Shown here in pieces: positions 42,822 through 54,465 of a stretch of DNA of 64,000 nt; the stretch's first letter is position 1, and the number at the start of each line of letters is the position of its first letter. The notes beneath the pieces were generated by a model. The model worked only from the letters and a program-made list of their open reading frames with translations, searched no databases and was not told where the DNA came from. The stretch spans positions 6,944,001-7,008,000 of the forward strand of contig CP085828.1 in assembly GCA_020809705.1 (NCBI GenBank), given 5' to 3'. The DNA comes from Calonectria ilicicola. Its lineage: Eukaryota; Ascomycota; Sordariomycetes; Hypocreales; Nectriaceae. The position numbers were made by a program, and so were the translations under genes.

Positions 42822-44758
42822 ATGCCTCGAAATGCTTGTACACATTGCAGGTGAGGTATAAAAATCTTGTGTCGGAGACCCAGTTTCTAATTTTAGAACA
42901 TGAAGGATTCGAAAGATCAAATGCATTTTAGATGATCGGGCCGACAAATGTCAACGATGTAGTCGTCGTAATCTGCCGTGCTCCTATGTTTCCCAGTCGA
43001 GCAGAAGAACCATGCCCCCACCCAGGGAGAGCTCCTACCCTGCAGATATCAGTCCTGACCCGACATCTATGGGTCGGTTAGAGCACTTAGTTCTCAGTTC
43101 TTTGAGCAGCGAAGCTTCGGTTCTTGATGTTGGAACGGGCATTCCGGCGGAATTGCTTCGTGAAGGACAGCTCACGCAGACTCTTCTCCTACTTTACTTT
43201 AGCAATTTCAATGATGTCCATTTCATGTTTGACCAGACCCTCTTCCTGAGACAATATGTTCTTGGAAATTGCCCAAAAGTGCTCTTGTATGCAATGATGG
43301 CACTGGGAATCAGGTAAACATCATTGGTTCACCCATCTTCTGAAACAGGCCTAACCGTATGTAGATACTCGCATGCACCCTTTCAGGATCGTCATTTGCA
43401 AGCACACTGGGGCGAACCACTATTAGAAGAATCTCGGAGTTTGCTGAAAGATGAATTCGACCACCCGTCAATAACCACCATTCAGGCGCATGTTCTGCTA
43501 GCCACCTATCACCTTACTTTTGGGGGCACACGCAGGGCCTGGGTTCATTTGAGTTGGTCACTCCCATCGCTGGCAATCCTTCAGAGGTTAATACAATTTA
43601 CAGATTCCGCACGAAGCTTTTTGTGTCTGCTCGGTCTCGAGGATGATGATAATGACATAGAAACCGATTTGGTCCAAGCTGAGCTATCTCGCCGCTTGAT
43701 CGCTACAGTCGCTCTCATGGAAAATACCTTCACTCCATGTTTAAAGTTGAAGATGTCATTTGTGCGAATATCTCCAATGCCTCGTTTGTATAGCGAAGAA
43801 GAGTTCGACATGATCAAATTCCGGACCTACGTTGACACTGACCAAGATCCCCTTCCAAATGTCCTGCAAGAAATGTTGGCCTTGTCTGAGATATACTATC
43901 AAGTATGCCAAAGATTGCGAAATAGATCAGATACGACCAGGGCTGGATTTGTTCAGCAACTTGTGAATTGGAAATCATCCTTACATTCAACTCTTGAGTA
44001 TTCAGAAAGTAATGTCGAGCTTCATCAGACCAAGCTTGCTTTACGGCCATACATCTTTATGCATATTCTATATCATCACACTTGGCAAATGCTTTTCTTT
44101 GACACACTCTACTGGTCTACAGAGGTATTTCGTGGAGCAAGGGTACCCGATGGCAATACTCCTGAACCCGAGATTTACCAACACGCCTCTAAAATAGCTG
44201 AAATCATAGACCACCTTTGGGATACTGCAGGATTTGATCTGCATAATGCGACATTCGCTCAGACAGTCACAGTCACCCAAGTGATTCTGACTCACCGTCT
44301 TCTCTCTGCCCCTAAGTTTGATGTGAAAGATGCGAGCCGTGGTATGATCCTAGGACTGAGGGACTGTATACTCAGAATTAAACAAAGCTGCCGACTATTC
44401 AATTGGGTGGTGAGTCAGTCACAAAACAAAAAATTCCCATATGGCTAACAGTTTAGAACAACCAACTTGATTCCTTTTTCCGTGTCTGTAGCCAAGATAG
44501 ATTCTGGCTGGATGACTCTTGGCAATCAGTCGTTCAGGACCAGATGATTATGCTGGGAACTGGCTTTGAGAGGCTCAATCATCAGACCGCTGGTTAGTTC
44601 CGTCGATGCACGATTTTGGTTTCTTGGCTTACAAAATTATAGGTCGACTAGAGGGCATTGAAAGGTTTTTCAACACACAGTCGTATGCTGAACAGCAGGC
44701 GAATAAAACACCGGAGATTCTCACTGCTACATTCATTTCAGAGAGCTCGGAAAATTAA
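42822..44758 (+). CDS. Zn2Cys6 transcription factor with fungal-specific regulatory domain
   Basis: Exons 42822-42850, 42906-43313, 43365-44409, 44457-44592 and 44643-44758; introns of 55, 51, 47 and 50 nt join in phase to 577 residues. The first intron splits the zinc cluster. Only splicing from 42850 to 42906 yields CTHCRIRKIKC-x8-CQRCSRRNLPC, a proper C-x2-C-x6-C-x8-C-x2-C-x6-C cluster at residues 6-36. A Ser/Pro linker follows, then a long helical middle-homology region. It lies head-to-tail 610 bp upstream of a GH3 beta-glucosidase, suggesting it may regulate that gene, but no binding site was demonstrated. Nuclear DNA-binding regulator; inducer unknown. Confidence 0.9.
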
Positions 44759-45368
44759 TTAGTGCGAAACAGCCATACTTATGAGGATGAATTTGGCCCG
44801 GCAAAGCCATAAAACTATGTTGGCTTGAATCGGGAGTATCAGGTTACTTCAGGAATCTAGTCAAGCTCTCCAGTTGGTCGGCCACATATGACACGATGGG
44901 AGGATATTGTTGTACATTTCATATTTTACATGCTACATAAATAATCTAAATCAACCAAGGATGCCCTTGCAGAAGATCCGACTGTTCATCAAATTTACCA
45001 ACGAATGTTGAAGATTAGCCGACCGCTTTTCCAGTTGAAATTTAGCCGGTGTCCATATGAGTTTTGGGGAGCGGTCATCGGAGAATAGTGGGCATTGCGG
45101 GGATAGCACCGGATGCAACGGCGGTCCTTGACCAACCATAACCATTGTTGGCCGCGAACTCCGTCGGGGAGCCGGCGTGGAGCCAATCAACGAGGAAATA
45201 CGCCGCTCATGCAATTGTGCAGCCAAAATTGACGACATCGGCTGAGACGGCCCATGGTCATGCAGATGCCCGCACCGTAGTAACCGGCATGTTCGATTAT
45301 AAGTACTGGTCCCAGGGACCACCAACAAGCTATTTCTCTCCCTCGCCACCAGATTCAACCTCAAAATC
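44759..45368 (+). promoter_or_regulatory. intergenic promoter region of the GH3 gene
   Basis: 610 bp. GC-rich patches contain CCGTCGG and GAGCCGGCG near 45150-45180 and CCGG near 45285. These are compatible with Zn2Cys6 sites but are not a clear repeat. Confidence 0.35.
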
Positions 45369-48151
45369 ATGGCGTCAGCTATCAATCAAAAAGAGGTAGA
45401 GGAGCTTCTCGGGAAGCTGACACGAGAAGAAAAGGTCTCTCTTCTTGCTGCCGTCGATTGGTGGCGCACGCCGGTCATCAAGAGAGATGGTGTATTCGTG
45501 CCACATATAAAGGTATGCATATCGTCATTATCTTTAAACAAAAAGCATCATTAATTGTACCCAAAATATAGGCTACTGATGGACCAAATGGGGCTCGCGG
45601 GGAGAGTTATGTGAGCGGCATCAAAGCAGCTTGCTTTCCATGTGGATCTAGCTTAGGCGCTTCTTTCGACACGGATGCTCTCTTCCGTACTGGGAAAGAA
45701 ATTGCATTAGAAGCAAAGAGCAAGTCGGCAACCATGCTTTTAGCCCCAACCCTTAATGTCATAAGATCTCCACGTGGTAGGTAGATGCAATTGTGCCATG
45801 GGACCACTCACTTCTAGCAAGCGAACTGACAACGTACCATAGGAGGGAGAAATTACGAAACTTATTCAGAAGATCCTTTTGTTTTAGGAACTCTGGCTGC
45901 GGCATTTGTGAATGGTTTGTAGTAGCAGGTAAATTATGCAGATAGCTTGCAATGGCTAATGATCTCATTAGGATGCCAGTCTGAAGGCATAGCAGCAACG
46001 CCGAAACATTATGTCGCAAATGATACTGAAAATAACCGTACGATCCTCACTGCTGAGATTGACGAACAGACTCTCCGTGAAATATATATGCAGCCCTTCC
46101 ATCTAGTTATGAAGCTTTCTGATCCTTGGTGCTTCATGACGAGGTAAGTGTCTCAAAACAGGCACATCTGAACAAACGCTAATGTTATGATATCTAGCTA
46201 CAACAGGGTAAACGGAACATACGTCTCGGATAATGGAAGACTCGTCAATGGAGTGCTTCGTGGTGAATGGGGCTTCAAAGGTCTTGTCGTGTCAGACTGG
46301 ATGGGTGTGTATTCCACCGCCTATAGCATCAACGCCGGAGTTGATCTGGAAATGCCTGGTCCTACCAAATGGCGTGGGGAAAAACTCATAAAAGCAATCG
46401 AAGAAGGCATGGTATCGGATACGACAATTAATGATTCTGCTCGACGGGTGCTAGAGCTTGCCCAGCGGACTGGCCGATTTGAGAACCCAGAAGAGCCCCC
46501 CGAACGCGTTGTGGAAAATCCAGCCAGGGACGAGTTTATCCGAAAAGCAGGTGCATCTGGTATGGTTCTCCTCAAAAATCAAGACGTCTTACCGATCCCA
46601 AAGAATGCCACAGTCGCAGTGATTGGCTATCATGCTTTTCACCCAAGCTTAGGTGGGGGTGGAAGTGCTCGGGTTGATTCCATGTATGCCATCAGTCCTG
46701 CAGAGGGCTTGAGAGCAGCAGGGTTCAAGACTCGAGAATCTCCTGGCGTGCCGGTATTTGGTGCGTTGCCACATGCGGATCCCTCTCTCATTTTCGACTC
46801 GAAAACGGATCAGCACGATCCTGAACCAGTCACAATAGAATGGTTCAATGGGAAAACGATTGGTGAAAATCTTGTACATCAGGAAAGAAAGGCGCTTCCC
46901 GAGTACATGATTAAAGAACAGTGGCCCGAGTACCTGAGTCAAGGATACTGTACCAGGATCACCTTTAATATTCGTCCCAAGACGACGGGAAACCACATAT
47001 TATCAGTTATTTCCACTGGCCCGGCTATATGCTTTATCGACGGCGAAGAAGTCTATAATAGACAACAAGAGACGAAGCTCAAACCAGAATCATTCTACTT
47101 CTTCAAATCTAAGCTTGAGCGCCGATTCAATCACCAGATGGAAGCCGGTCGCCAATACACATTGACTTTGCACTCGTGGAACACGGATCCGGAATTACTG
47201 CATGCTAAGCCTCTTTATGGACGAATGTTCCAGGGGTCCGCACTGCGTTTCCATGAATCCATTGACATCCCCAAGCGCATCGACGACGCCTGCAAGGCGG
47301 CTAAGGAGTCAGACTATGCTATTGTGTGTGTTGGAACAACAAACGAGATTGAATCAGAGGGCTTTGATCGCGATGATATGGATCTTCCAGGTGATCAGTA
47401 CAAGCAGATACTGGCTGTCGCATCGGAGAACCCCAAGACTATTGTTGTCAACTTTACAGGAAGTCCCGTTACGATCACCCAATTTGTCAATGAAGTATCC
47501 GCCATTGTACAAGCTTGGTTCCCTGGCCAAGAATGTGGTAATTCGCTTGCACTTGTGCTGAGCGGAGAAGTGAACCCCAGCGGGCGTCTTCCCTTTTCGT
47601 GGCCCAAACATGATCAAGACAACCCAACCTGGGAAAATTTCCCTTGCGATGAAAACAACATTGTCCGCTATGAAGAGGGGCTCGATGTTGGCTATCGATA
47701 CTATGATCGAAACGAGTCTCCCGAACCTCTTTTCCATTTTGGGTTCGGCTTGTCTTACACTGATTTCGATATCAGTAATGTCAAGTTATCAAAGACAAAC
47801 TGGGAAGGCTCTAAGGATTCTATCAATGTCACCTGCGACTTGCAAAATATTGGAAGTTTGAAAGGTGCGACAGTTGTTCAGGTGTATGTTTCCATACCGG
47901 ATATTGGCAATGGTAGGAAGAGGCCATTGAAGGAACTAAAGGCATTCAAAAAGGTGGAACTTGCAGCTGGGGAAACAAAATCTTGCGAGTTGTGTCTTGA
48001 CAAATACAGTGTAAGCGTTTACGATTCTGCCGAATCTTGTTGGCGAGGGAACCAAGGAACGTATAGAATTCATGTGGGCTTCTCGACTGAAGATATTCGC
48101 CTGTCGGCTGACTTTTCTATTTCTTCTGGTTTTACATGGCGGGGTATTTGA
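45369..48151 (+). CDS. GH3 beta-glucosidase with PA14 insertion, intracellular type
   Basis: Exons 45369-45512, 45572-45776, 45843-45914, 45972-46143 and 46198-48151; introns of 59, 66, 57 and 54 nt join in phase to 848 residues. There is no signal peptide. Domain order is GH3 N-terminal barrel (ATDGPNGARG, LLAPTLNV, GRNYETYSEDP, TPKHYVANDTENNR), nucleophile motif GLVVSDWMG (Asp231), and LEMPGP. The C-terminal sandwich (SGMVLLKNQDVLPI) carries a PA14 insertion at roughly 390-560, then ESEGFDRDDMDLPG and AWFPGQECGNSLA. The fibronectin-III-like domain begins around GFGLSYTDF. This architecture hydrolyses beta-glucosides or oligosaccharides inside the cell. Length and motifs are intact. It converges on the ARCA-like regulator gene, 104 bp away. 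Confidence 0.95.
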
Positions 48152-48255
48152 TGAATCACGTCGCCAAACATAAAAATCACAATATTAAACAGTTGTGTGG
48201 TTCAGATTGTGTGACTTGAATTTGAGGTTCAGAATTCTCATATCCAAATTATCAA

Positions 48256-50646
48256 TCAACATAAAAGAGGCCAAATTTGTAATTCCTGGCACACGTCGAT
48301 CCATGTGACGGGATTTGAAGTCTTACTTGTTGATTGCAATCCGATTCCACCCATGGAAGCACTTCTGTCGCGCCTCCTCCAGACTTCTTGAATGATAGTC
48401 TTGGCGACTTTGTAACTGTCGAAACCAGTCTTTTGGATGGCAGCATCAATCCACGCCATTATTTCATCTCTCTGGGTTGGGGACATTGATTCAGATCCGG
48501 CAATAAAGGCCGGCCATGAGGTGCCCGTCCCTTTGACTTTTTGATCCTCGAGGGCTTTGTCAAACTCCCCGAGAGCTAAGATAACCTCATTGATTGTGCC
48601 TTGCAGAATCATGGGGCTCACCTTACGAATTCGCTGGTAAAAGTATATCAGCAATGCCGCACATAAGGCGCGTAGCATATGTGAGTGTGGCGTTGCTTCG
48701 CCTGCTTTTTGCAGGTCTAGTTGAGATTTTGTTATCAAGTTGCATATTGCAGCTTCCAGTCGAGTGGTTTGTTGTTGCAACGCTTCCAACTCTTCTTCAG
48801 TTTTTTCATGGCCTGGAGTATTCAAAAGGCCTAAAACATTCGCAAGCCTTGTACTGTGTGATAGTAGACGTAACCAGGTTTCTGGGATGCCATATATTTG
48901 CTTATAAAGACTCCCAGCATCCTCTTTGGCACTGATAAGGTGTATGTCCTCTTTTTCCGAGCAGATATCTTCTTCCCTGCTTGAAACAGTCCGGCGTTGT
49001 TCAGGCACTCGTGGTTTCAATCCTAAGAAGTCATCTAATGTTATTTGCGGTGCTGAAGAATTGTGGATTTGTTCGAATTCCGGCGCATTTCTAAGATTCT
49101 TGTGAGCAATGGGGGAATCATTTGTGTCAACCTCAGCTAGTAGTGCTTACCTGCTGGACTGGGATTTTTGGATGACCCTTGTACTCTCTGAAACAATCCT
49201 AACCCATGCGTATATATGGTGTAAGAATCGTGCCCTTCGCGATATTTTCTTTTTCGCGAGACCGCGGTATCGGATTATCTTTTCCCATTCCACCAGATAA
49301 TGCTCGATGTCTAACTGGTTATTTGATACGAACTGGAATACGATGTAAGCTTCAGAAACACAGTGTATTGGTCATTTACTTACCGCACTGGACATGGTGG
49401 AATTCATAGCCATGAGCTGTTCCTTGTATTTAACTTTGTTGGGACCTCTGCTTTCCTGCTGAACGGAAACATCAAGATGATGTTTTGCTAGATCGAAGGT
49501 TTTATTGTATATCGTGGACCAATAACCTTCTTGTCGATAAAGCGGCCCAGTTTTATGAGGATTTACGGATAAATGGTAAGCAGAAGCTGCAAGGAGGCCA
49601 TAAAGTAAAGATAGATTCGCATGGCTTAGGCTACCTGGGTCCGTCTCAAATAAAGTAAGCTCACTCAAAGTTATGGTAGCAGCAGGAATGTGTAGAATTC
49701 GCCATGGCGACTTCTGGCTTAATGGTAATGCGGACATGTGATGTAAGGCGTCAAGATCGTAGTGTTTTAATAACAGAGGAGCATCTGGTAATAACTGTAT
49801 GGGCCCTAGCCGATTTGGGATGGTAGATCGAGTGTTATTGATATCCGACGTGAAATCCATAGGATCTGCTTGAGACGTGGGAAGGCCTTTAGTAGTAACC
49901 GGATGACCATGCTCAAGGTCTTCTCCGACCACTTCAAAGTCTTCCTCAAAACGGAGTAGTTCCTCCGGAGACCACCAAGCGGCCGCGTCCCAGCTAAATA
50001 AGTCTCCCCACTGTAAGGAATCTTCAAGAGCCGGCATATCCTCATCGAACAGGGAGGGCCCCGCCGTGATAGTTGGGTTTGCCCAAATCTCATGTTGAGT
50101 GTGAATTGGTTGAGTAGGTTCACATGATTCAACTAGTGGAGGGGCTGGAATCTTGGTTTCCGAAGCGGTAGGACAACTTTGTACCTTGAGCACTCCAAAC
50201 GGCCCGATAGTCAATATTTCTGCAACGGTTTTTGACTTTTCTTCTAAATCGTACAATACTGCATCTACCGTTGTAGGAATATCAGCAGTGAGTGATTTAC
50301 ACATGGCCAATCTGCTCTGGTCTGTGTTGAAACATGGATTAGTCACCGGCTAAATATATTCCCACTGCTGTTATATATTTAACTTACGAGATTCTACTAG
50401 CCTGCGCGTTTTGGGCTTGTGTAGACCATTGGCTGCAAGGGGTGGTTCCTGGGGGGCCAGATCAGGGCCAACCAAAGGCATCCATTGGATCCTCGCAGAC
50501 AACCTTTCACATTGATCTCCCGATATCCGACACCTCTCACAAGTAGGCAGAGCTTGGTCACACTTTTTGTGGCGTCTGCGGCAGGGTTCGCATCCACCAA
50601 GTGAATGCGTGCGGCGTGTCTCTCGGGTCTGCTTCCGTTGCTTCAT
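48256..50646 (-). CDS. ARCA/ARG81-like Zn2Cys6 transcription factor
   Basis: Exons 50646-50388, 50321-49384, 49332-49151 and 49090-48256. Introns of 66 nt (GTGACTAATCC branch), 51 and 60 nt join in phase to 737 residues. The zinc cluster begins near residue 10: THSLGGCEPCRRRHKKCD then CERCRISGDQCE (C-x2-C-x6-C-x6-C-x2-C-x6-C), followed by IQWMPL. The GGC-x-x-CR-x-RH-x-KCD form plus a long fungal_trans_2-type C-terminal region is typical of the arginine-catabolism regulators ARG81/ARCA and many paralogues. It is divergently transcribed from the proline-racemase-family gene with a 1-kb shared promoter, so it is the natural candidate regulator of that pathway. Inducer (proline, hydroxyproline, arginine or other) not determinable. 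Confidence 0.88.
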
Positions 50647-51680
50647 TGCAGTGGAGTCTGGGGGGTTCACCCACAACGTTAATCTAATACAGCTCCAGGC
50701 CTGGAGAGAACAATTTCATCGAGTCTTTGGGCAAGTGAGCCCGAGGAACGGAACCATACACCGACTTTGAAAATGCAACAGGAAGGAGGGATATGGCTTT
50801 AAGGGCTATAGAGTCGGAATGGCTTGCCTGAAATCAGCTTCTAGTGGGTCACGTGCACGCGCGGCTCGCGTCACAAGGTTCAGGTGGGCGGAATAGCTTG
50901 CCTTTGGCGGAAATGCGCTATCTTCAAGCAACGCAAGCCAATCCCTCCTCTCCAAATAATGGAAAAAAAAAGAATCTAGATTAGTACAAATAGGATATGG
51001 GGTAATTATTCGAGATAACATCTGGAGAGATGCCCCAAAGAAGCAGGGGTATACGAGATTGATCTCTCTTCCCTGTAGATTGTTGTTCTAGCCGTTTATT
51101 GCTCCCAATTGAATGGGCAGGCGGCTGATGCATAAGCCATCTCCATCTCATGTGCGATTCTCTGTATCCGCACTTTGTAATACGTTGCACACACACAGTC
51201 ACGTCAAAAGTATCACAATCGTGATGCGACAGTTTCTTTTCCTCTAAAGTATCGCGTGTTTATCAACACTACAGTAAGCACGGATGAGGCCACATAATAC
51301 CGTGCATAGAACATGCACACTCATTGTGGTGTTCTTCGTGGGGTAGACCCAACATAGGCTATTGTGTTTTGGTGGGACGCGGGGGAAGACCCCAGAAGCC
51401 CAGCACTCAGTTAGGAAGTTGACCGCTATGCCGATTCACATCTCGACCGCGACTATGCCGGACTGGGAACAGATTGGCGGAGGGCATGCAATCCCGCCAG
51501 GCCAGGCCCCGCCGGTAACCGTCCCGGCACCCATTCATGGCGAGATGACAGTTTCCTGCAGCTGAGGTACAAATATCCAATAATGAAAATATATCCTCAC
51601 ATTTCGTCCCTGATTGATTAGTCGAAAAAGTCCGAAGCGAAAATACCCAAACCCATTTCTCTCTCTTGAACCTGCCCGCC
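50647..51680. promoter_or_regulatory. shared divergent promoter, regulator / racemase-like gene
   Basis: 1.03 kb between the two start codons, no gene seen. It contains the CCGG-N8-CCGG element listed next. The TSS-proximal part before 51681 is CT-rich. Confidence 0.6.
51512..51527. promoter_or_regulatory. candidate operator CCGG-N8-CCGG
   Basis: CCGGTAACCGTCCCGG, ending 153 bp before the ATG at 51681. The same arrangement with a different spacer sequence occurs at 54444-54459, a similar distance upstream of the D-amino-acid oxidase ATG. Zn2Cys6 dimers usually read CGG/CCG half-sites at fixed spacing, so the divergent regulator is the likely ligand. Inference. Confidence 0.5.
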
Positions 51681-52694
51681 ATGAGGTCAGATCGAACCAT
51701 CTCCATCGTTTCCTGCCACGCCGAAGGCGAAATCGGCGAGGTGGTTGTCGGTGGCGTGCTTGATCTCCCAGCCAAGACGATGCACGACAAACTTGTTCGT
51801 TACATGGCGGAAAGGGATGACTTACGAAAGCTGCTGGCTCAAGAGCCGCGAGGTCGGCTGGAGATGAGCGTCAACCTGGTCGTGCCCCCTTGCGACCCTG
51901 AAGCAGATGCCGGGTTCCTGATTATGGCGCCTGGTGACTGGGTCCCCATGTCGGGGTCCAACACAGTATGCACGACGACGGTCTTGCTGGAGACCGGCAT
52001 GGTCCCGATGAAGGAACCAGTCACCGAGGTGAAACTGGATACCGCCGCCGGTCGCGTTGTGGCGACTGCAGAGTGCCAAAATGGCAAATGCAAATCTGTC
52101 TCATTCGATAATATCCCTGCTTTTGTTTATGCCCTCGACAAGGAAATTGATGTTCCTGGACTAGGCAAAATTTCAGTAGATATTGCATATGGAGGACAGT
52201 GGTATGTGCTTGTACAATCTCATGTACTGGGCATTCAAACACTCGAAACCTCCGATGGAAGCAAGCTCGTTGAGCTGGGAAATCGCATAAAGAGCGCTGT
52301 TCTGTCTCAATGCATGCCTGTTCATCCTGAAAATGAGGCTATCCGTGGCATCAACAACGTCATTATTAGCGAGCCACTGGTTTCTGGGCCTAACGGAAAG
52401 GTCGTCAAGCACACTGTTGTTGTCACTCCTGGAAGGTTAGACAGAAGCCCATGCGGTACTGGCAGCTCTTCCCGATTGGCCATATTACACGCTAGGGGAC
52501 TTCTGGAGGTTGGAGAGTCGGTAACCTTTAAGAGCATTATTAACACTGAGTTTGTGGGTCGCATTAGGGGGACCGCCAAGGTTGGAGACCGGGATGCCAT
52601 CCTCCCCACCATCAAAGGCAGAGCTTGGATCACTGGACAAAAGCAGATTTACCTTGACCCCGAGGACCCATTCCCTACTGGGTTCTTACTGTAA
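51681..52694 (+). CDS. proline racemase superfamily enzyme, Ser/Cys type (hydroxyproline 2-epimerase or trans-3-hydroxyproline dehydratase)
   Basis: An intronless 337-residue frame with an ATG at 51681. The fold is the two-lobed proline-racemase type, with VSCHAEGEIGEVVVGG, the first active-site loop PMSGSNTV (Ser91 in the place of the usual first cysteine) and the second loop RSPCGTGSSSRLA (Cys258). Classical racemases and 4-hydroxyproline epimerases have Cys/Cys, and the human-type 3-hydroxyproline dehydratase has Cys/Thr. Ser/Cys members have been linked to epimerase and/or dehydratase activity on hydroxyprolines. The reaction is therefore either trans-4-hydroxy-L-proline to cis-4-hydroxy-D-proline or dehydration of trans-3-hydroxy-L-proline. 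The neighbouring D-amino-acid oxidase favours the epimerase. Cytosolic, no targeting signal evident. Confidence 0.9.
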   Translation: MRSDRTISIVSCHAEGEIGEVVVGGVLDLPAKTMHDKLVRYMAERDDLRKLLAQEPRGRLEMSVNLVVPPCDPEADAGFLIMAPGDWVPMSGSNTVCTTTVLLETGMVPMKEPVTEVKLDTAAGRVVATAECQNGKCKSVSFDNIPAFVYALDKEIDVPGLGKISVDIAYGGQWYVLVQSHVLGIQTLETSDGSKLVELGNRIKSAVLSQCMPVHPENEAIRGINNVIISEPLVSGPNGKVVKHTVVVTPGRLDRSPCGTGSSSRLAILHARGLLEVGESVTFKSIINTEFVGRIRGTAKVGDRDAILPTIKGRAWITGQKQIYLDPEDPFPTGFLL

Positions 52695-53054
52695 TTATAA
52701 CGAGAAGTAAATAAAAGATAGACCGCCAAGAATGAAGCCTTGATTTGACGATGACAATGATAACTGCAAGATTTATGGGTTCTAGGAAAGATCGAATGCC
52801 TGAGGTGAGGGAGTTTGTTGGCAGCATGTGTCATAATTCGTTAACGAGGATTGAAGTTTCTTGGAACGAGAGTGGTCAATTCCCGCCAGTTCCGGTGGTC
52901 GGAGTTGATCGGATATCATCACAAGCTAAATTGGGTTCGGCGTTCTAGACCAATGCCAGGCGCTCTAAATGTATGGCCAAATGTAAGCTGAGTATGCTTA
53001 TGTATGAGAAAAGTACTGCTTTTATTAGGAAGATTATGGCTGGTTACAACATGT
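52695..53054. other. intergenic between convergent genes
   Basis: 360 bp of 3' flanks of the racemase-like and oxidase genes; nothing else seen. Confidence 0.5.
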
Positions 53055-54300
53055 TTACAGCTTTGACTTGGTGCCCGTGACCTTCTCGACCAACTCCACC
53101 ACACCCTCGGCGGTGCCGTATGATCCTTGGTAGCCCCATCCCGAGTGTCCATAGTTGTGGATAATCCACGTCTCGGCATCCAGCCTCTCTTCCTCGAGTC
53201 TCAATCCGCCCTTCCTCCATGGCCGGAATCCAACAGCATGTCGAACAACGCTCAGACCTGCCAGGCCCTTGTTGTCCGCAAACTCCGGGCACATTGTGAC
53301 AACCCGTTGCATAATTCGGTTTGCAGTGATTGGGTCAGGTTGGGATTCCCAGCTTCCAATTTGGTAAGTCCCACCCAGGACTGTACCACCGCCAGCCGCT
53401 CTTTGCATCATGTAGATCTCCTCGCCGCTGCCGTCATTTGTGCTGGAGCACATAGCCAGTGGAAGTGACTTTGGGCACTCATTGCGGACAAGAACAATCT
53501 GCCCGCGAGCGGGAGCCATGGTGGTATCCTCGACTCCACCGAGCTTCAGAGATCCGAGACCTGTCGCGTTGACAATGATGTTGGTAGTCTTGCCAGTGTG
53601 GCTCAGGTGTTTGGCCTCATTGATGTTGGATAGAATACCACGCTTGACAACGACGCCGTTCTTGAGGCACTGTCCAAGCAACCAAGGGAGGTAGATGGCT
53701 GTGTTGATACAGGCTCCTTGGTACTGAAATCCAGCGTCGTAGCCATCCCGCACTTCCGAGGGGTGGTTCTCTCGGAAGTTATCCATAATTTCCTTGTACC
53801 AGGGGTTCTTGTAAAATTCACCCGAAAACCCAGATGTAGTTTTGTTCAAATCTTCATTTTTCCAGAGAACGTGAGTTGCTATGCTGTTGTTAGCCTGCTG
53901 TTATGGAGACACAATGATATCGTGCTTGACTTACTCTGGAAATGGATTCCGGCCTCGGGGACCTCCTCAATTAACTTCTTAAGTGTCACCCAAGTGCGGC
54001 GTTCCCATCGACTGTTCTCTTTTGTAGACAAGCTATTCCCATTAGTCACTTTTTATCCTAATGTATGAACGAGATTACTCACGGAATAACATCAGCACCA
54101 GCAATAGGTGAAGCATACTCGGCATCATAGTCACCGGGCATGTGCTTTCCGACAACTGTGACGGTGTTTGACTTGTCCTTGGATAGCAATAGAGCGGACG
54201 TGAGCCCGATCACGCCGGCACTAGAAGATGATGAGTTGACTTGGCTAGAACATTTCTGGTATGAGATCTCTTACCCAATAACGACGATGGTGTTGGTCAT
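53055..54300 (-). CDS. peroxisomal FAD-dependent D-amino-acid oxidase
   Basis: Exons 54300-54275, 54220-54083, 54032-53935 and 53878-53055; introns of 54, 50 and 56 nt join in phase to 361 residues. The FAD motif VIGAGVIGLTSALLL (residues 7-21) is assembled across the first splice. Later landmarks are SRWERRTW, NATGLGSLKLGG, APARGQIVLVRN, GGGTVLGGTYQ, the substrate-arginine region VGFRPWRKGGLRLE and HNYGHSGWGYQGSYG. The protein ends in Ser-Lys-Leu, a textbook PTS1, so it should act in peroxisomes where catalase removes its H2O2. It oxidises D-amino acids (including D-proline and probably cis-4-hydroxy-D-proline) to imino acids. It faces the racemase-like gene and its promoter carries the same CCGG-N8-CCGG element. 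Confidence 0.94.
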
Positions 54301-54443
54301 GTTGGTTGTATGAAGTAGCTTTTTATTGAGATTGGGATAAAAAGTAAGAATTAAAAAGTATTAAAGACGAAGATGGCTTGATCGATGAGAGCGATTGTGG
54401 TTGGAAAGGATGCACTCTTATATTATGTAGTTAGGTGAGAACC

Positions 54444-54459
54444 CCGGGTCCAAAGCCGG
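54444..54459. promoter_or_regulatory. candidate operator CCGG-N8-CCGG (oxidase promoter)
   Basis: CCGGGTCCAAAGCCGG, 144 bp upstream of the oxidase ATG at 54300. Same half-sites and spacing as 51512-51527. Only the CCGG blocks are conserved, not the spacer, as expected for a Zn2Cys6 dimer site. Confidence 0.5.
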
Positions 54460-54465
54460 TCGGCG

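Noticed and set aside
51966..51971. Alternative first catalytic Cys of the racemase-like enzyme at SGSNTVC
   Set aside because: That Cys lies five residues after the loop position occupied by the catalytic Cys in racemases; Ser91 aligns with the catalytic position.
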